From Panax quinquefolius (lineage: Eukaryota; Streptophyta; Magnoliopsida; Apiales; Araliaceae), in contig CM035166.1 in the NCBI GenBank assembly GCA_020205615.1, positions 83,753,135-83,817,134 of the forward strand: a stretch of DNA of 64,000 nucleotides, in the 5' to 3' direction. How positions within the stretch are numbered: position 1 is the first letter of the stretch; every line of letters begins with the position of its first letter. The notes beneath the pieces were generated by a model, which was not told the DNA's origin, ran no database searches, and saw nothing but the letters and a program-made list of their open reading frames with translations. The translations under genes and the position numbers were made by a program. Shown here in pieces: positions 12,430-24,181 of the stretch.

Positions 12430-12800
12430 TTAAGACCGCCCATGTGAAAAGGCAAATGGCTCGACGAATCGGTGATGTGAAAAGAAAAGTGGTTTGACGC
12501 CTGTAATGTGAAACGACAAGTGGTTCGACGCCTGTAATGTGAAACGACAAGTGGTTCGACGCCTGTAATGTGAAACGACAAGTGGTTCGACGCCTGTAAT
12601 GTGAAACGACAAGTGGTTCGATGTCTAGTAAAGGTAATTACTATTGACGAAGGTAATTACTATTCACAAGGGTAATTACTATTGACGAAGGTAATTACTA
12701 TTGACGAAGGTAATTACTATTGACGAAGATAATTACTATTCACAAAGGTAATTACTCTTTACGAAGGTAATTACTATTCACAAAGGTAATTACTATTGAC
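12430..12800. repeat. LTR short tandem arrays, right copy
   Basis: The same two arrays as 5390-5770. The GTAATGTGAAACGACAAGTG unit is present about five times and is more regular here. The AAGGTAATTACTATT units follow to about 12795. Confidence 0.75.
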
Positions 12801-13488
12801 GAAGAGACTCTTAGATAATGACATATGGGACCCCCATAAAATAATCAAACTTACCACAAACGCCTCATATAATGACTTTTATATACATTAAGGATTGAAT
12901 AAATATTACCACAAATCATTTTATTTTTAATCAACACATTTTTTTTATCTTTCAACAATTATTAATCATTTATAACTTGTCGCCTCAATTAATAATATAA
13001 CATATTATACGAGATGATAATCTTTGTGACAATAATTGAATCAATAATATAAGAGATATGATGCAAAGAATTATCGTAGCAATAATTGAGCATAGTTGAG
13101 TGACTTCTCACGTAAGCATCAATAATCAATACCGTGTGCTACTATACAACCACGCCAGACATCGCATTTCTTTTACCACCGGGTAGTTCAACAGCTTTTA
13201 ATTGTAACACCTCCGCCGTTATTTTTATAAAATATTTTTGTCGCTTTTCTCAATCCGACAATAATTCTATTGTGGGGTCCACCAATGATTGAGTAGTTGT
13301 ATTTAATATTCCCTAACAAAAAGAATATTCCCCACCAAAACGAATATTTTATAACAACTTGCATACTTTGCAAAATTTATAAATACTACCCACAACTATA
13401 ATATTATCTCAAATTCACACCATAATATTAAAAATTATTTCGACAAAATTTAAATCTTTATTGATAAAATATGGGGTCTCACAGGATG

Positions 13489-13506
13489 TCCCCAGCAGAG
13501 TCGCCA
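13489..13506 (-). other. Element F primer-binding site
   Basis: The minus strand reads TGGCGACTCTGCTGGGGA, two bases inside the LTR end at 13509. D has TGGTGACTCCGCTGGGGA at 40143-40160. From family knowledge, Ogre elements use an Arg-tRNA-type site of this form. E inserted 5 bp from this site and separated it from the leader. Confidence 0.75.
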
Positions 13507-13508
13507 CC

Positions 13509-14294
13509 TGTCGACGTCGGAATTTTTATTTGTCCCTTTTCTGTTCTTGTATTTTGGTGTTCTCATGTTAGGTGAGATTTATTTGAAAAAAATAAGTTGT
13601 GAAAAGGTCTGACATGTATATGTCGACGATTAGACTGTAAGAGTCGCCAATTGGTATTTTTAAAAGGTTGCACCAACTCAACCGAGAAAAAGGTTTGCAC
13701 AAAGACCTAGTTATGTGACACTGCGTAACTGGTCTGTGAAATTGAGATTCATTAGGGTTTGGAGGCTTGATTATGTGGATGGTAGGTGTTAGGCACCCCC
13801 CGACATCCGTGGTAACACGGTGACCGCCACTTTTTAATTTAAACTTTAATTTGAATGTGTGTGTGTGGGGGGGGGGGGGTTTATGTGTAATTGTTTGGAA
13901 GTAGTGTTATGCCTCGTTTGCACCTATATACAAAGGGTTTGAATTTTTTGTATAAAAGTTCAATTTTAATGAGATATGGCAGTGATGTTTTGTAAAACAT
14001 GTTTTTCAAACCCTTATGCTGAATAGTAATTGAGGCCTTTGATACTTCCATTTTATTATCTGTTCGACTAGATTGCTTTTATTATTTTCGAGATGTGAAG
14101 CATCTTCAAGAAAATAAGATACATAGTAGTGCCGAAATCCTTATGGGCATAAAAGCCATCTAAGGAAATTAAGACACCGTGAATAATTTACAATCTGGTT
14201 GCAGCTGAAAATGTCCATCACGGGAATCGAATCAAGATTCAGAAACTGAATATGTGATCACATGATGATACAGTATATACAAAAACATAGAATG

Positions 14295-14354
<60 letters not shown>

Positions 14355-14403
14355 TATGAACAATCAACTGCCATGAAGTAAACTCCAGGAAAGACGTGAA
14401 ATG

Positions 14404-14436
<33 letters not shown>
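13509..14436 (-). repeat. Element F 5' LTR, 3' part only
   Basis: Reverse complement of the last part of D's 5' LTR (about 39180-40140). It ends in an AT-dinucleotide tract at 14405-14436, exactly where D's LTR has its own AT tract (39119-39176). The first part of F's LTR is missing here. D's LTR begins at 14437. Other low-complexity pieces are a GT run followed by 14 G (about 13855-13880) and a 60-bp AT tract (about 14297-14358). Two overlapping short ORFs at 14239-14449 are read-throughs of the AT tracts. Confidence 0.75.
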
Positions 14437-14439
<3 letters not shown>

Positions 14440-14976
14440 AGACACTCAAAATTTTGCATTCCTATTACTAACCTTGCAGGAGGGCAAAATCGTCTTCTAG
14501 AGATAACCCTGGAAGTCAAATCAGCACAGTTCCAGAGATAACCCCGAGATATACAGTTGCAGTCCCGGAGACAACCCCAGGATCTACAATTTCAACCTCG
14601 GAGACAATCCCGAGGAATACAGTTCCAGTTCCGGAGATAACACCGGAGAAGTTTTCCATCTCAGAGACAACCCCGAGATATTCAGTTCCAGTTCCGGAGA
14701 CAACCCCGGGATTTTCAGACCCAGCCTCGGAGATAACACCGAGGAGTGCAGTTGTAGTTCCGGAGATAACCCTAGAAATGTTTGTTTCAAATCCCAGCAT
14801 TCAGCTTCAACACTCGGTGATAGCCCCGAGGAACTTAGTCCCAAAACCCGGGGACAACCCAGGGAGGTCAGACATACCTCAAAGACAACCCTGAGGACGT
14901 TCAACACTTGCAGCAACCCAATCTCGGAGATAACCCTAAGCAACGAATGCTAAATCGGGCCAGAACCGGAGATAAC
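14437..14976 (+). repeat. Element D 5' LTR, first part, with hairpin-unit array
   Basis: Starts TGTAGACACTC, identical to the 3' LTR start at 43760. From 14494 on it is an array of about 14 units near 32 bp. Each has a conserved GAGAYAAC core flanked by arms that are mostly complementary within the unit, for example CCTCGG/CCGAGG at 14596-14615 and 14725-14744, TCCGG/CCGGA at 14630-14647, and CCTCA/TGAGG at 14877-14896. The array continues across the insertion at 38109 (ACCGG/CCGGT). ORFs called on the minus strand here (14516-14943) are read-throughs of the array. Confidence 0.8.
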
Positions 14977-15219
14977 TGTGACAACCCGAGAATTTGGATA
15001 TTTAAAAAATCTTAAAATATTGAATTAAGGTTAAATAATAAACCTAGACAGAAAATAAGTGAATGGATTTTAGATTTCTGAGATGGAATTTTTGTGAATT
15101 TAAAAATTCTGTGGTGAATTATTCAGATTAAGTATATAAGTGAATATGTTCTTTGTATATGGTTGTATATTTGTACAGTATGTGGTTAAGGGTGAAGGGT
15201 TGACCAGATAACCTATATC

Positions 15220-15670
15220 AGTGGCAAACCCTAATATTATATTAAGAACGACAATGTTCAGCTAGAAATTTTTTTACGATTTATAAGAAACCATAAAACC
15301 AGTTCTGGAAACCCTAATTTTAGTTCTGGGAATTTGAAACCCTAATTTGGAAGTTGGAAACCCTAAATTGGGAACTTAATGGCTTAAGTGTATTGATTAT
15401 AAACTTAATTAGGGTAAAACCTAACAAAATAGTTAGAAAACCCTAATTTGTAAAATTAGGAACCCTAATTACAAAATTAGGAACCCTAATTGCTAATTAA
15501 GAAAGTTTTATGTTAAATCGGAAACATTAATCCTAATTTTCAAGTTAATTATAAGTAATTAGGAAATCCTAATCTAATTAGGAAACCTAATTTTAAATTA
15601 GAAAAAAACTATTTTTCTATTTAAAACCCTAATTGGAAATCTTAAAAATTTAATTTGCTAAACCCTAAGG
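15220..15670 (+). repeat. Telo-box cluster in the C LTR
   Basis: AAACCCTAA or AACCCTAA recurs about ten times, irregularly spaced, often as GAAACCCTAATTT. This matches the plant telomere repeat on the C-rich strand and the promoter telo-box. It is not a true telomeric array because the copies are separated by other AT-rich sequence. Confidence 0.7.
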
Positions 15671-16387
15671 GTTTGGACAATTGACAAGTATGCCATTAAA
15701 AATTAGAAATCAAATGACTAAAGTACCCTTTTGTGCATTATTTAGTATGTTGCTTGTAAATCTTGCCAATTGAGTTGGCCACCAACTCCAACAACTCCAT
15801 GTGACTTATATCTCATAGCAATCAGCAGCCATATCAGCCATATAGCTTCATTATAGCAAAATATATAGGTTATACAGAGAGAATACTCACTTTATTTTTC
15901 AAACCCATCCAAGACATTCTCTCTCTAAGATTTCAGGAATGAGAATGAAAAGGGGATGAGAAGTTAAGATATTATCAGCCTTTAGCTTTCCATAAATAGA
16001 TTCAAAGATCAGAATCAAGGATCAAAAGCTAGAAAGGTATAAAAACCCTAAACTTAGAAATCAAATGATTTGATGTTAGATGTTGTTAATGATTGGTTAG
16101 ATATGTGTTAGAAGGTGTCTTTTAATAATCTTGGTTGTTAGATCATAGATCTATAACATTTAGATGCACGAAAACGAAGTTTTTCAAAACTGCTCAAGAG
16201 CATTATTTGTGGTCTGACAAGCTAATATCAGGATCCACAGATTCTTCTCTGTTCATGATTTTTATTTTTGTATGTTTTAGATATGTAGTCTGAGATGAGC
16301 TCTTCGATCTAGAAGTGGAATCATAGCCATTACATATCCAGATTGTGGGTTATTCATGGTCAAAACCCTTTAACCGAGCATGACCAA

Positions 16388-16412
16388 GAGTTTCTGGGTA
16401 ACCCAGAAACTC
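16388..16412. repeat. 25-bp palindrome in the C LTR
   Basis: GAGTTTCTGGGT and ACCCAGAAACTC are perfect 12-base arms around a single central A. A similar palindrome with different outer bases is in the H LTR at 54636-54658. A second imperfect one in C is at 16790-16819 (CTGGGTTTCT / AGAAAACCCAG). Confidence 0.8.
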
Positions 16413-16819
16413 ATTTTCAGTGCCTGACAGGATTTTGTTAGCCCCAGATCTGTCAGTTGTTATGTTTTTTGATGATGTTATTATATCTAGATTATAGCCT
16501 GTTATATGGACTTTAGATCCCAGAAACAGTCAACCGATTGAGTGAAGTGAGCTGTCAAACTAGGCCATACGGACACGATTGCAGTTTCTGGAATTTCTAA
16601 AAACCGGAAGAACAAATCTTCTGGCAGGGTTTGACCGAGCTCCATCTGGCGAATGTCTTGTTGTTGAACTGAGATCATGACATGTAAACGTTCCTTGACA
16701 CAAGTACTATAGATTTGAACCTTAACAACACTGATTCGATGACCAGAACACTAAGTTAATTGAACCACAAAGTGGTACCTTGCTACTGTCTGGGTTTCTC
16801 CGTTACCTAGAAAACCCAG

Positions 16820-18461
16820 ATGATGTCTGACAGTATGTTTGGAGGCTCAGATCTCCTTGTTGGTTTGTAGTATGACCAAGATGATGGTTGAATATTGTAG
16901 TGTTACATTTCTACTGCAAGATCAAAGTTTAAGATAGACCAAATCGTTAACAGGATGAAAATCATAAGCGGTCAAACGTGACACCTTGAGCATTGTATTT
17001 TCAGTGTTCTTAAACACCAAGAACACCAATAACGACGGTTTTTTCACTAAAGCCACCTATAGTGACAGTTAATTACGAAAATTAATTGTTTTAATAAATA
17101 AATTAAAATAAATAGTTTTTAATTATTAAAAATACAAAATAAATTCCTAAAAATTATTTTAAAAGATGAAAATTAGTTTTTAATTATTTTAAATATATTT
17201 CATAAATATTTAATATTTTTGGAATAATATTGGTATTTAATTTATTTAATTATAAAATTAAATAAATTATTTAAAAATGATTTTAATACATGAAAAATCA
17301 TGAAAAATTATATTATGGTATAAGAAAATATTTTAAGTTATTTTTAGTGAATTTTAATATTTTGTGAGGAATTTCATTAATTAATTAATATTAATGATAA
17401 TTAATTTATTAAATAAATTATGGAAAAATAGAATTAATGATATAACTTTTGATATTTTGTTATGAAAAACATTAATATTTAATATTAATGGCAAATATCG
17501 GATAATAAATTTAATTCATTTAAAAATCATATAAATATGATTTTAAGGTATTAAAATACTTTGATATATTATGAATATATTATAATATTATGTTATAATT
17601 TTTATTAATATTTAGTATTAAATAAATATTAATGATAAAGGAATTAAGTAGTATTTAAATCATATTAATACGATTTTAATGATTAAAAAAGCATGATAAA
17701 TGGTAATAATTATCTGAAAATTATTACGAGCTTATGAAAAATATTTTGACTGATAATAAAATTATCTAAGTTAATTGTTAAGTGTTTAGGCAGAGTTTAA
17801 TTGAACTTAAACTCGATATTTATCCGACTAGGCCGTCGGGATGTCTGGATAGTACTGAACTCGACCCAGACTGTCAAAGTTTGACTTGAGGATAGGTTTT
17901 ATGTGTGTTATAGACTGATAGGGTTATGTGATAATGTGTTTAGGTTATTTTAAATATTGTGCTGATATTATTCTAACTTAACAATAAATATTATTAATAT
18001 TAGGTCTTCAGACAAAGCTTATTAAATTATGTAGCAGTAATCAACGGTTCAGGCAAATTTTTCTTAACTCGACCTCGAGTTGTTTCATTCAATTATACTT
18101 GTGATTAATCCTTTCTGATTTCCATGTCTAAGAATTATTAAATCGCACTATCTGCATACTGCATGTATTCATCAGGTATGAAAGGATGATCATCTTCATT
18201 ACCATTCGGTCCAGATATATATATGTTCATGTTCAATGTAAGTTCAGCTATGTAAAATTTGTTCATACTAGTTCGCAATTATATTGTAGAACTGTAGCCA
18301 GCTTTTGTTCAATTCTTTCAATCATGATATATCCTTAAATTATTAAACTTAAACTTGCTGGGCAAACTTATTGCTCACCCTTGCTATATCATGATAAACA
18401 TTGCAGATTAAGACGCATACGTCGGATACAGGAAAGTATAAAACCAAGTTCAGCTTGGGAT
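16820..18461 (+). other. AT-rich remainder of the C LTR before element B
   Basis: No coding potential. About 17060-17770 is extremely AT-rich, with repeated AATATTTT / TAATTAATTAA type words shared with the corresponding part of the H LTR (55120-56220). Near 17025-17060 are ACGACGG and CACCTATAGTGACAG, a degraded version of the hairpin seen at 55075-55106. Positions 18457-18461 (GGGAT) are the left copy of B's target duplication. Confidence 0.6.
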
Positions 18462-19779
18462 TGTAAGACCCCAACTTATTATTAATGAAATTTAATTTTC
18501 TCTATTTATTATTTTGAAATAGTAAGGGTTGATTTGATTAATGTGGATAGTTAGGGTAAAATACGAAATATTTCAAAATAAGCAAGTGGTTATAAAAATA
18601 TTCATTGTTATCGAGAATATTCGTATCTTTTCGGGAATATTCGTATTTACGACCAGCAAATGACATGTATGGGCCCCCATAACTGAAAGCGATTGGATGA
18701 AGAAAAACGACAAATATAAGTTGTTTAAAAATAATCGGCGGCGTGGTTATTCTGCGTTAATCTTCATTAAAATACTCGGTGGTTAAAACACAAGAAGCAT
18801 TACGGTATTGCACCAATTATTGATTCTTACGTAAAAGGCACTACTCAATAATGGTTACGATAATTACCGCTCAAAGATTTTATTGAGTTAATAATTCTCA
18901 TATTGATATTTTATATTGCTGTTGTTTCAATAATTGTCATTACACAGTATTTTTCATTATCGAAGCAATAATTCATATTATCTGAATAATATTATTAGAT
19001 AACATTATTGGCAATGTCTAGAAAGTTCTGTCTAAGGAGAGGTTTGGTCACCTAATTGCGCGACCAAGAAGAAATTCTTATTGGAAAGCCCCCTCTATCC
19101 TGGGAACTGCCTGGTTGTCAATAATGTGATTCTGTAATATTATTTATGAATAATTAATTATTGATTTATATGATGAGGAAAATATTGATTTTATGAGGAT
19201 ATAGATGGAGAAAATTTTTAATGTGACAATTGTTGAAAATTAATATTTTATCTTTTTCTGATAAAATAATTCATTTAAATATATTATTTTAATAATATAT
19301 TAACGATGATATTTTTACAATGAATGTGGGATATATGAGTATATGAGGAGGAAGAGTATTTTGTGGCATTAAATGTTTAACACATGTTTTGTGTGTTGGT
19401 GGACACAATTATTGACCGAAATTTGATTATGGCCTGTAAAATTGCCCGTTTGTGGATTTCGGTCAATTTTTATTTGGAATTTGGAAACACTTTCTTCTGC
19501 AAAGTTGTAGAGAATTGAATTTCCTATAAAAACTCGCGAGATTCGAATTTTCTGATGAAAGGACTATTTATTATGAATTATTGAAGTTCCAAAGTTCCGA
19601 AATAATTAATTTTTGGGAGTTTTAGTTAATTATTATGAGAAAAACGTTTTTTGCAACTAAGTTGGCCTCACATGTGATTCAAATGGGCTGAGATCAGTTG
19701 TCTAAGGTGGGCTAAAGAAAATGTGAAAAATATATTAATATTATATTCAATTTTCGCTTTGGTGTTCTAAGCATTTTCC

Positions 19780-19788
19780 TATAAATAG
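19780..19788 (+). promoter_or_regulatory. TATA box of element B 5' LTR
   Basis: TATAAATAG, followed about 45 bp later by a CT-rich TTTCTCTCTATTTCTCTCTC stretch, the usual arrangement at an LTR transcription start. The same motif is at 36508-36516 in the 3' LTR. Inferred core promoter of B. Confidence 0.6.
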
Positions 19789-20036
19789 GGTGCTTAGGTT
19801 AGAATTGAAAAACACCGTAAACCCAAGTTTCTCTCTATTTCTCTCTCGATATATTGAGCGTATTCTTGTATACTTTGAGTATTGTTAGACGGTGCAAGTT
19901 CCTTCAAAGACTATACCCTTCATTCCAAATTAGAAGTACTAATCTTTCGAGGTAAGGGTGTTATTTTCTTCTCAAATGATATTATTTCTTCAATATCATT
20001 ATCTTTGAAATATTGGTTGGAACTTTTTCATGCTCG

Positions 20037-20113
20037 GGGTTACTATTCATGAGTTACTATTCACGAGTTACTATTCATGAGTTACTATTCACGAGTTACT
20101 ATTCACGAGTACT
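20037..20113 (+). repeat. Short tandem array GAGTTACTATTCAYG
   Basis: About five units of 15 bp (GAGTTACTATTCATG or CACGA variants), repeated at 36783-36866 in the 3' LTR. The motif resembles the AATTACTATTCAC units of element E's LTR, supporting a common origin of the two LTRs. Confidence 0.75.
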
Positions 20114-20475
20114 ATTCATGAAGCGTGAAGATGTTTTTTTTGTGGAATTTCTATCTTTTGGTGTGAAAGTTACTATTCACGATACTGCACTATTCACGAT
20201 ATCTGACACTATTCACCTAAAAAATAAAATTTCTTCTTTTTGTCCAAAATATCTATTCTGGATACTAGCTTTGATTGTATCTATGTTTTGATCATTCTTG
20301 AATTTTACACCACTATGATTATTTTTGAGGTATTTTTGAACATGGATAAAACAAAGTATGAATCCTTAATCCTTAATCCTTGTCATTTTGTTTCACTGGA
20401 TTCGTTTCTTTAAAAAATATTTTCCATCATCCTCAGTCTTAAATGATGATATTATTGAATATCTTTGGCCTGTAA

Positions 20476-22374
20476 TGTTAGGTTTGTAATATTTAAGAAC
20501 GCAATCAAATTGCATAAAAAGTGCGGAAGCGTGTAAAATCAGAGTTTAAAAAAAAAATTATTTACAAACCATAAACCCGAATCACCCTTTATGCATAATT
20601 ATTAATTAAACGAAAAGATAAAGAATAAATCATACCCTTAAAGATCGAGCTTCCTCAGGTACAAGTTCACCTCCAAATCCTTTCGCGTTCAATCTTGAAT
20701 CCACCGGATTTGGTTCCTTCCTTTGATCAACGTTAGCCACCCAAATGTTTGGCCTCTAGAGGTGATCCACCAAGGAAGAAGAAAATTCAAGAAGAAGGGG
20801 TATTGACTCAAACCCTAGTTTTTCCTATCTCTATAGAAAAAGGGCGTACTCTCCAACAAATTGGAATTATGTCGTATGTTGAAAAAGTCAACAACCCCCA
20901 TCACCCATAATAAGACTCCTCTTATTTATAGATGTGGGCAACCCACCTTAACAATTAAGGAATTGGGTTTTATTTAATTAATTAAATTCTTTTAATTAAT
21001 TAAGCTCCTTAAACTTATTAGGGATAATTAATTAAACTCCTTTAACTAATTTTTCCTCCTAATCCTATTAGGAATAAATGAGAGTACTTATATTAAATTA
21101 ATTCCTAAACTCTTTTAGAAATTAAAATAATAATAATTGTAATAATATTAATAAGACTCCTCTTATTAATTTATATTTAATATTTCTAAAATATTAAATA
21201 ATAAATATTAAGCTATTTAATTTATTCTATCACCATAGATTAAATTAAATATACAAAATATATTATTACGATTATGCCATTAACTTCTTAAATAATTATT
21301 CTTCCTTTTATGGTGTGACCCTTTAGGTTCTCCATATTAAACCCTATTGAATAAATCAATTAGAACAATTCTAATCTTATTTAAATAAATAAATTAAACA
21401 ATTAATTTATTTAAATCATATTTATTCTACAATAATGATAAGCCTCCTAATATGCGATCAACGACTTTCCGTATAATATAGATTTCAACATTAATCATTA
21501 AAGAACCTTTGAGTAAATAGTTACTGATGCAATTCAATCCTTCCACCATATAATGTCCCAATTAAATATAAGACATGGAATTAATTCATCACAAGTCTTA
21601 TTTTATTTAATTATATGTATTTCGACTCTTCAATGCACAACTCCAAATAATGCAAATTAGAAACTCCTTTCTAATTTCATTCTCGCCTTAACCAAGACTA
21701 CCTTGGGTTGTCATTTATTGAATCACATAGGACATATCTCTTCTTTTATTAGAAGTGGTAGATTCTTTATTGATCATACATTATCTCCATGTATACAACT
21801 TATTATACCCAAGCATACCTTTGATATACCCTAAGGGTCTTAAGGAATAAGTCAAAGTATAACTCATCATACACAAGATACTATGATGATCTCAAGTCCA
21901 AGGATTACTTGTACTACTATCACTACAGAATTCCTATTGACAGCAAATAAAACTCCATTAGGTATTCCTTAGCGAGCCACGCTTCAAAGAACTTATTCTC
22001 TAATAAGCACCTACATACTTGCTTTTAGTGTCTCCACACAAATGATCATGAGATCAATCATCCTCATCCAATGAGCAAGTAACGTATGTACCAATCTATC
22101 CGGATTCACTAATCCCCAATTTAGTAATCCAACGATTGGGAACTATTTTAGTTTTAAGCTTTCTAAGAATTTAGATCTCATTAGAATGATCATCATCATT
22201 ATTCTAAAAGCATTGCTTAAAACTATGGGTTTATCACATATTATAAAACAAAGATCATGTAGATAATTAAAAGCCTTTAATAAATTAATACTTTTTATTA
22301 ATAAATGAATAAGATTGTTACAAAGTATATGCTTTATCATCAAACATGATTGGCTTGTGTGCATACTACTTTCA
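20476..22374 (-). repeat. Element A 3' LTR (left copy)
   Basis: 1,899 bp, close match to 27873-29745 with scattered substitutions and small indels. Minus-strand TATA motif at 20932-20940. The ORF called at 22143-22364 lies in the LTR and has no family resemblance. Confidence 0.85.
20932..20940 (-). promoter_or_regulatory. TATA box of element A 3' LTR
   Basis: TATAAATAA on the minus strand; the same at 28313-28321 in the other LTR. Inferred promoter from motif and conserved position. Confidence 0.5.
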
Positions 22375-22390
22375 ATCTCCCACTTGCACT
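22375..22390 (-). other. Element A polypurine tract
   Basis: The minus strand reads AGTGCAAGTGGGAGAT immediately before the LTR start TGAAAGTAG. AAGTGGGAGAT is the classic end of plant Ty1/copia interiors. It fixes both the superfamily and the orientation. Confidence 0.85.
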
Positions 22391-23330
22391 AAAGCCAATC
22401 GTCATTGTATCTTATACTCTTCTTCTCTAAGTGACGATTATCCTGCTGTTGGATAAGCTTTAGTTAATGGATATGTAATGTTGTTCATGAGAGTCCACTA
22501 TCTCTATAGTGATTTCCCATCTTTCAATGATTCTAATAATCAAATGAAAGTGCCACAACACATGTTTAGATCCAAGATGAGACTTAGGAACTATTCTTAG
22601 TTCTCAGAATGAACTTTAATCCAAACAATCAACTTGCGACTTCATTTATAGCTATATACTTTGTCTTTATCACTAAACCAAAGAACTCTTTCATTGTTTG
22701 GAACCTTTCCAATTCAACTTGCACCAATCGCTCAAGGTAACCCTTTACCTTAAAGTGGATTTTTCCGTCGCCTTGTCTGCATTTGAAAAACTTGAGTCTC
22801 ATTAAGCCCTCTAGTTTTAATTAAGACCCAAAGATAAATTTTAATCACATCTTTAGTGCCTAAGTTAAGCACTTTAAGATGTTTTTCACTCGACTCCTAG
22901 TGAACTTCTCCGAATATATGACCGATCAACATCGTGTCTCGTATATTTCATTGCATACATGATAGTCACTCATGCGACCTCTCTTTTCGAGAGTCTGGGG
23001 GACTATTAAAAGAGATACACTCCATAGCTCATCGACATGAGACATCTCTTGAGTTTGCCATGCTAAACGACTTTAGCATCAAATGAATATACGTTACTTG
23101 GGTTAAGTTGAGCATCCTTTTAAATCTATCTATATAGATTTATATCCCCAATTAAGATACTCTTCCAAATCATTCATGGAGGAATGTTTAGACAACTTTA
23201 TCTTTACTGATTGTAGCATTGGTATGTCATTCCTTATCCGTAGTATATCAACATATAGTACTAGGAATGTCACGATGCTCCCAATTCCACCCCTTTTGTA
23301 CACACTAGAACTCTTACCTCATCATATGTA
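22391..23330 (-). pseudogene. Element A RT C-terminal and RNase H remnants
   Basis: On the minus strand LYVDILRIRNDIPMLQSVK at about 23258-23200 matches the copia RT catalytic region, normally YVDDILLIGND; one of the two catalytic Asp residues is missing (YVD at 23255-23247). Downstream fragments such as SLAWQTQEMSHV and ILKCL match the stretch leading to RNase H. The last part, VDSHEQHYISIN near 22500, sits where the copia C-terminus is expected. Many stops and frame changes. The N-terminal half of RT is not recognisable between this block and integrase. Confidence 0.6.
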
Positions 23331-23479
23331 ACTCGGATCATCATCTTCTATGATGTGTACCTCATCATCATCATCCATGATGAATCCATACCTCCTAGGT
23401 ATCTTCTACTTATTCCGGTTTATGATTCGGTTGTGGTACAATAGAATTATCTCTGAGTTCCTCTTATTTGACTTATAGT

Positions 23480-23900
23480 GTTTTGTGGTTCTTGAACTTT
23501 TCAAGTTCTATTATCCTCCCACTAGCCCCTTCAATAATAAACACCTTTATCTTAGAAGGCAGCGTGTTTCGCAACAAACACCTTTTGCTAAGTAGGATTA
23601 TAGAACATATACCCTAAACTTACTTTAGGATGTCCCACAAATCTATACATGTCAAATTTTGTCCCAAGTTTATCCTTTGAAACCTTTTCACATAAGTTGG
23701 ACAACCCCTTATCTTAACATACTTAAGATTAGGAATCCTCCCTGTCCATAACTTTTATGGAGTCTTGGGGCCGGATTTTGAGGTTACCATTTTCGTAGAT
23801 ATACAGCCATTTCTAGGACATTATCCCAGAAGGATACTGGAATGTCGGTAAAATTATTTTGGACCGTACCATGTTCAACAAGGTATGATTTTTCCTTTCA
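23480..23900 (-). pseudogene. Element A integrase C-terminal region remnant
   Basis: The minus strand at about 23700-23540 reads DKLGTKFDMYRFVGHPK, then GYMFYNPT, a stop, QKVFVAKHAAF. This matches the copia integrase C-terminal signature (DKLGPKS...FVGYP...YYFYNP...KVFVSRHAxF). The stop replaces a residue that is usually Asp, Glu or Ser, so its cause is not clear. Upstream, up to 23900, weaker resemblance to the middle of integrase. The catalytic D,D-35-E core is not recognisable. Confidence 0.65.
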
Positions 23901-24181
23901 GATACATCAATCAATTATTACGTATCATGAGGTGTCCATTATGAGAAAACCATTTGAGATGATCTAGAAACTTATTGCACAAGTATTTATTCCTTGATCT
24001 AATCAAAGAATCTTAATACTTTGACAATTTGTTTCACTTCTGAATTCTTTGAACCTTTCAAATAATTCACACATGTATTTTAGCAAATACACACATTCAA
24101 CTCTTTGAATGATCATCTCTTTTCTTATACTAGTTTGTTCAATTTGCAAAATTATTTTTCCCGTAAGTCAAGTATACAAAA

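Larger units (their letters stand above)
3707..13483 (-). mobile_element. Element E: Tekay-like Ty3/gypsy element without most of pol
   Basis: Two long direct repeats (3707-6449 and 10783-13483) are LTRs. In plus-strand reading they start TGTGACGCCCCC and end GGGTCTCACA. Reading minus gives LTR TGTGAGACCCC...GGGGGCGTCACA, a primer site TGGTATCGAGCTT, gag, protease, a short RT start, a foreign-looking block, the polypurine tract and the second LTR. Perfect 5-bp duplications GGATG flank it (3702-3706, 13484-13488). Gag, protease and LTR ends resemble element B, so E and B belong to one family. RT, RNase H, integrase and chromodomain are absent, making E non-autonomous. Confidence 0.88.
10783..13483 (-). 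repeat. Element E 5' LTR (right copy)
   Basis: 2,701 bp matching 3707-6449. The edge next to the primer site reads CGCGACGCCCC instead of TGTGACGCCCC, so the terminal dinucleotide has mutated. The outer edge GGGTCTCACA is intact and abuts the target duplication at 13484-13488. Minisatellites lie at about 11820-12170 and 12430-12800. ORFs called here (11641-12168, 12430-12612, 13188-13373) fall in LTR repeats and are not genes. Confidence 0.85.
262..14436 (-). mobile_element. Element F: Ogre/Tat-like Ty3/gypsy retrotransposon, partial and interrupted
   Basis: Read on the minus strand the order is: truncated LTR (14436 to 13509), primer-binding site (13506 to 13489), leader, gag, protease. The interior is split by element E at 3707-13483. 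The sequence on each side of E joins without loss after removing the 5-bp duplication GGATG. The gag and protease have the same family and order as element D on the plus strand. Reverse transcriptase, integrase and the far LTR are not in the window. Ogre/Tat membership rests on the gag and protease motifs and on the TGGCGACTCTGCTGGGGA primer site, which is of the Arg-tRNA type as I recall it for Ogre elements. Confidence 0.8.

Noticed and set aside
14239..14449. Tyr-Ile repeat peptides
   Set aside because: Translation of AT dinucleotide tracts. The same applies to 39107-39313 and 44197-44448.
14516..14943. Gly/Ser-rich minus-strand open frames of 94 and 119 codons
   Set aside because: Translation of the 32-bp hairpin-unit array in the wrong strand of an LTR.
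14977..18461. Host gene promoter or exon in the non-coding stretch
   Set aside because: The stretch is bounded by LTR ends and a perfect target duplication and resembles the H LTR throughout.
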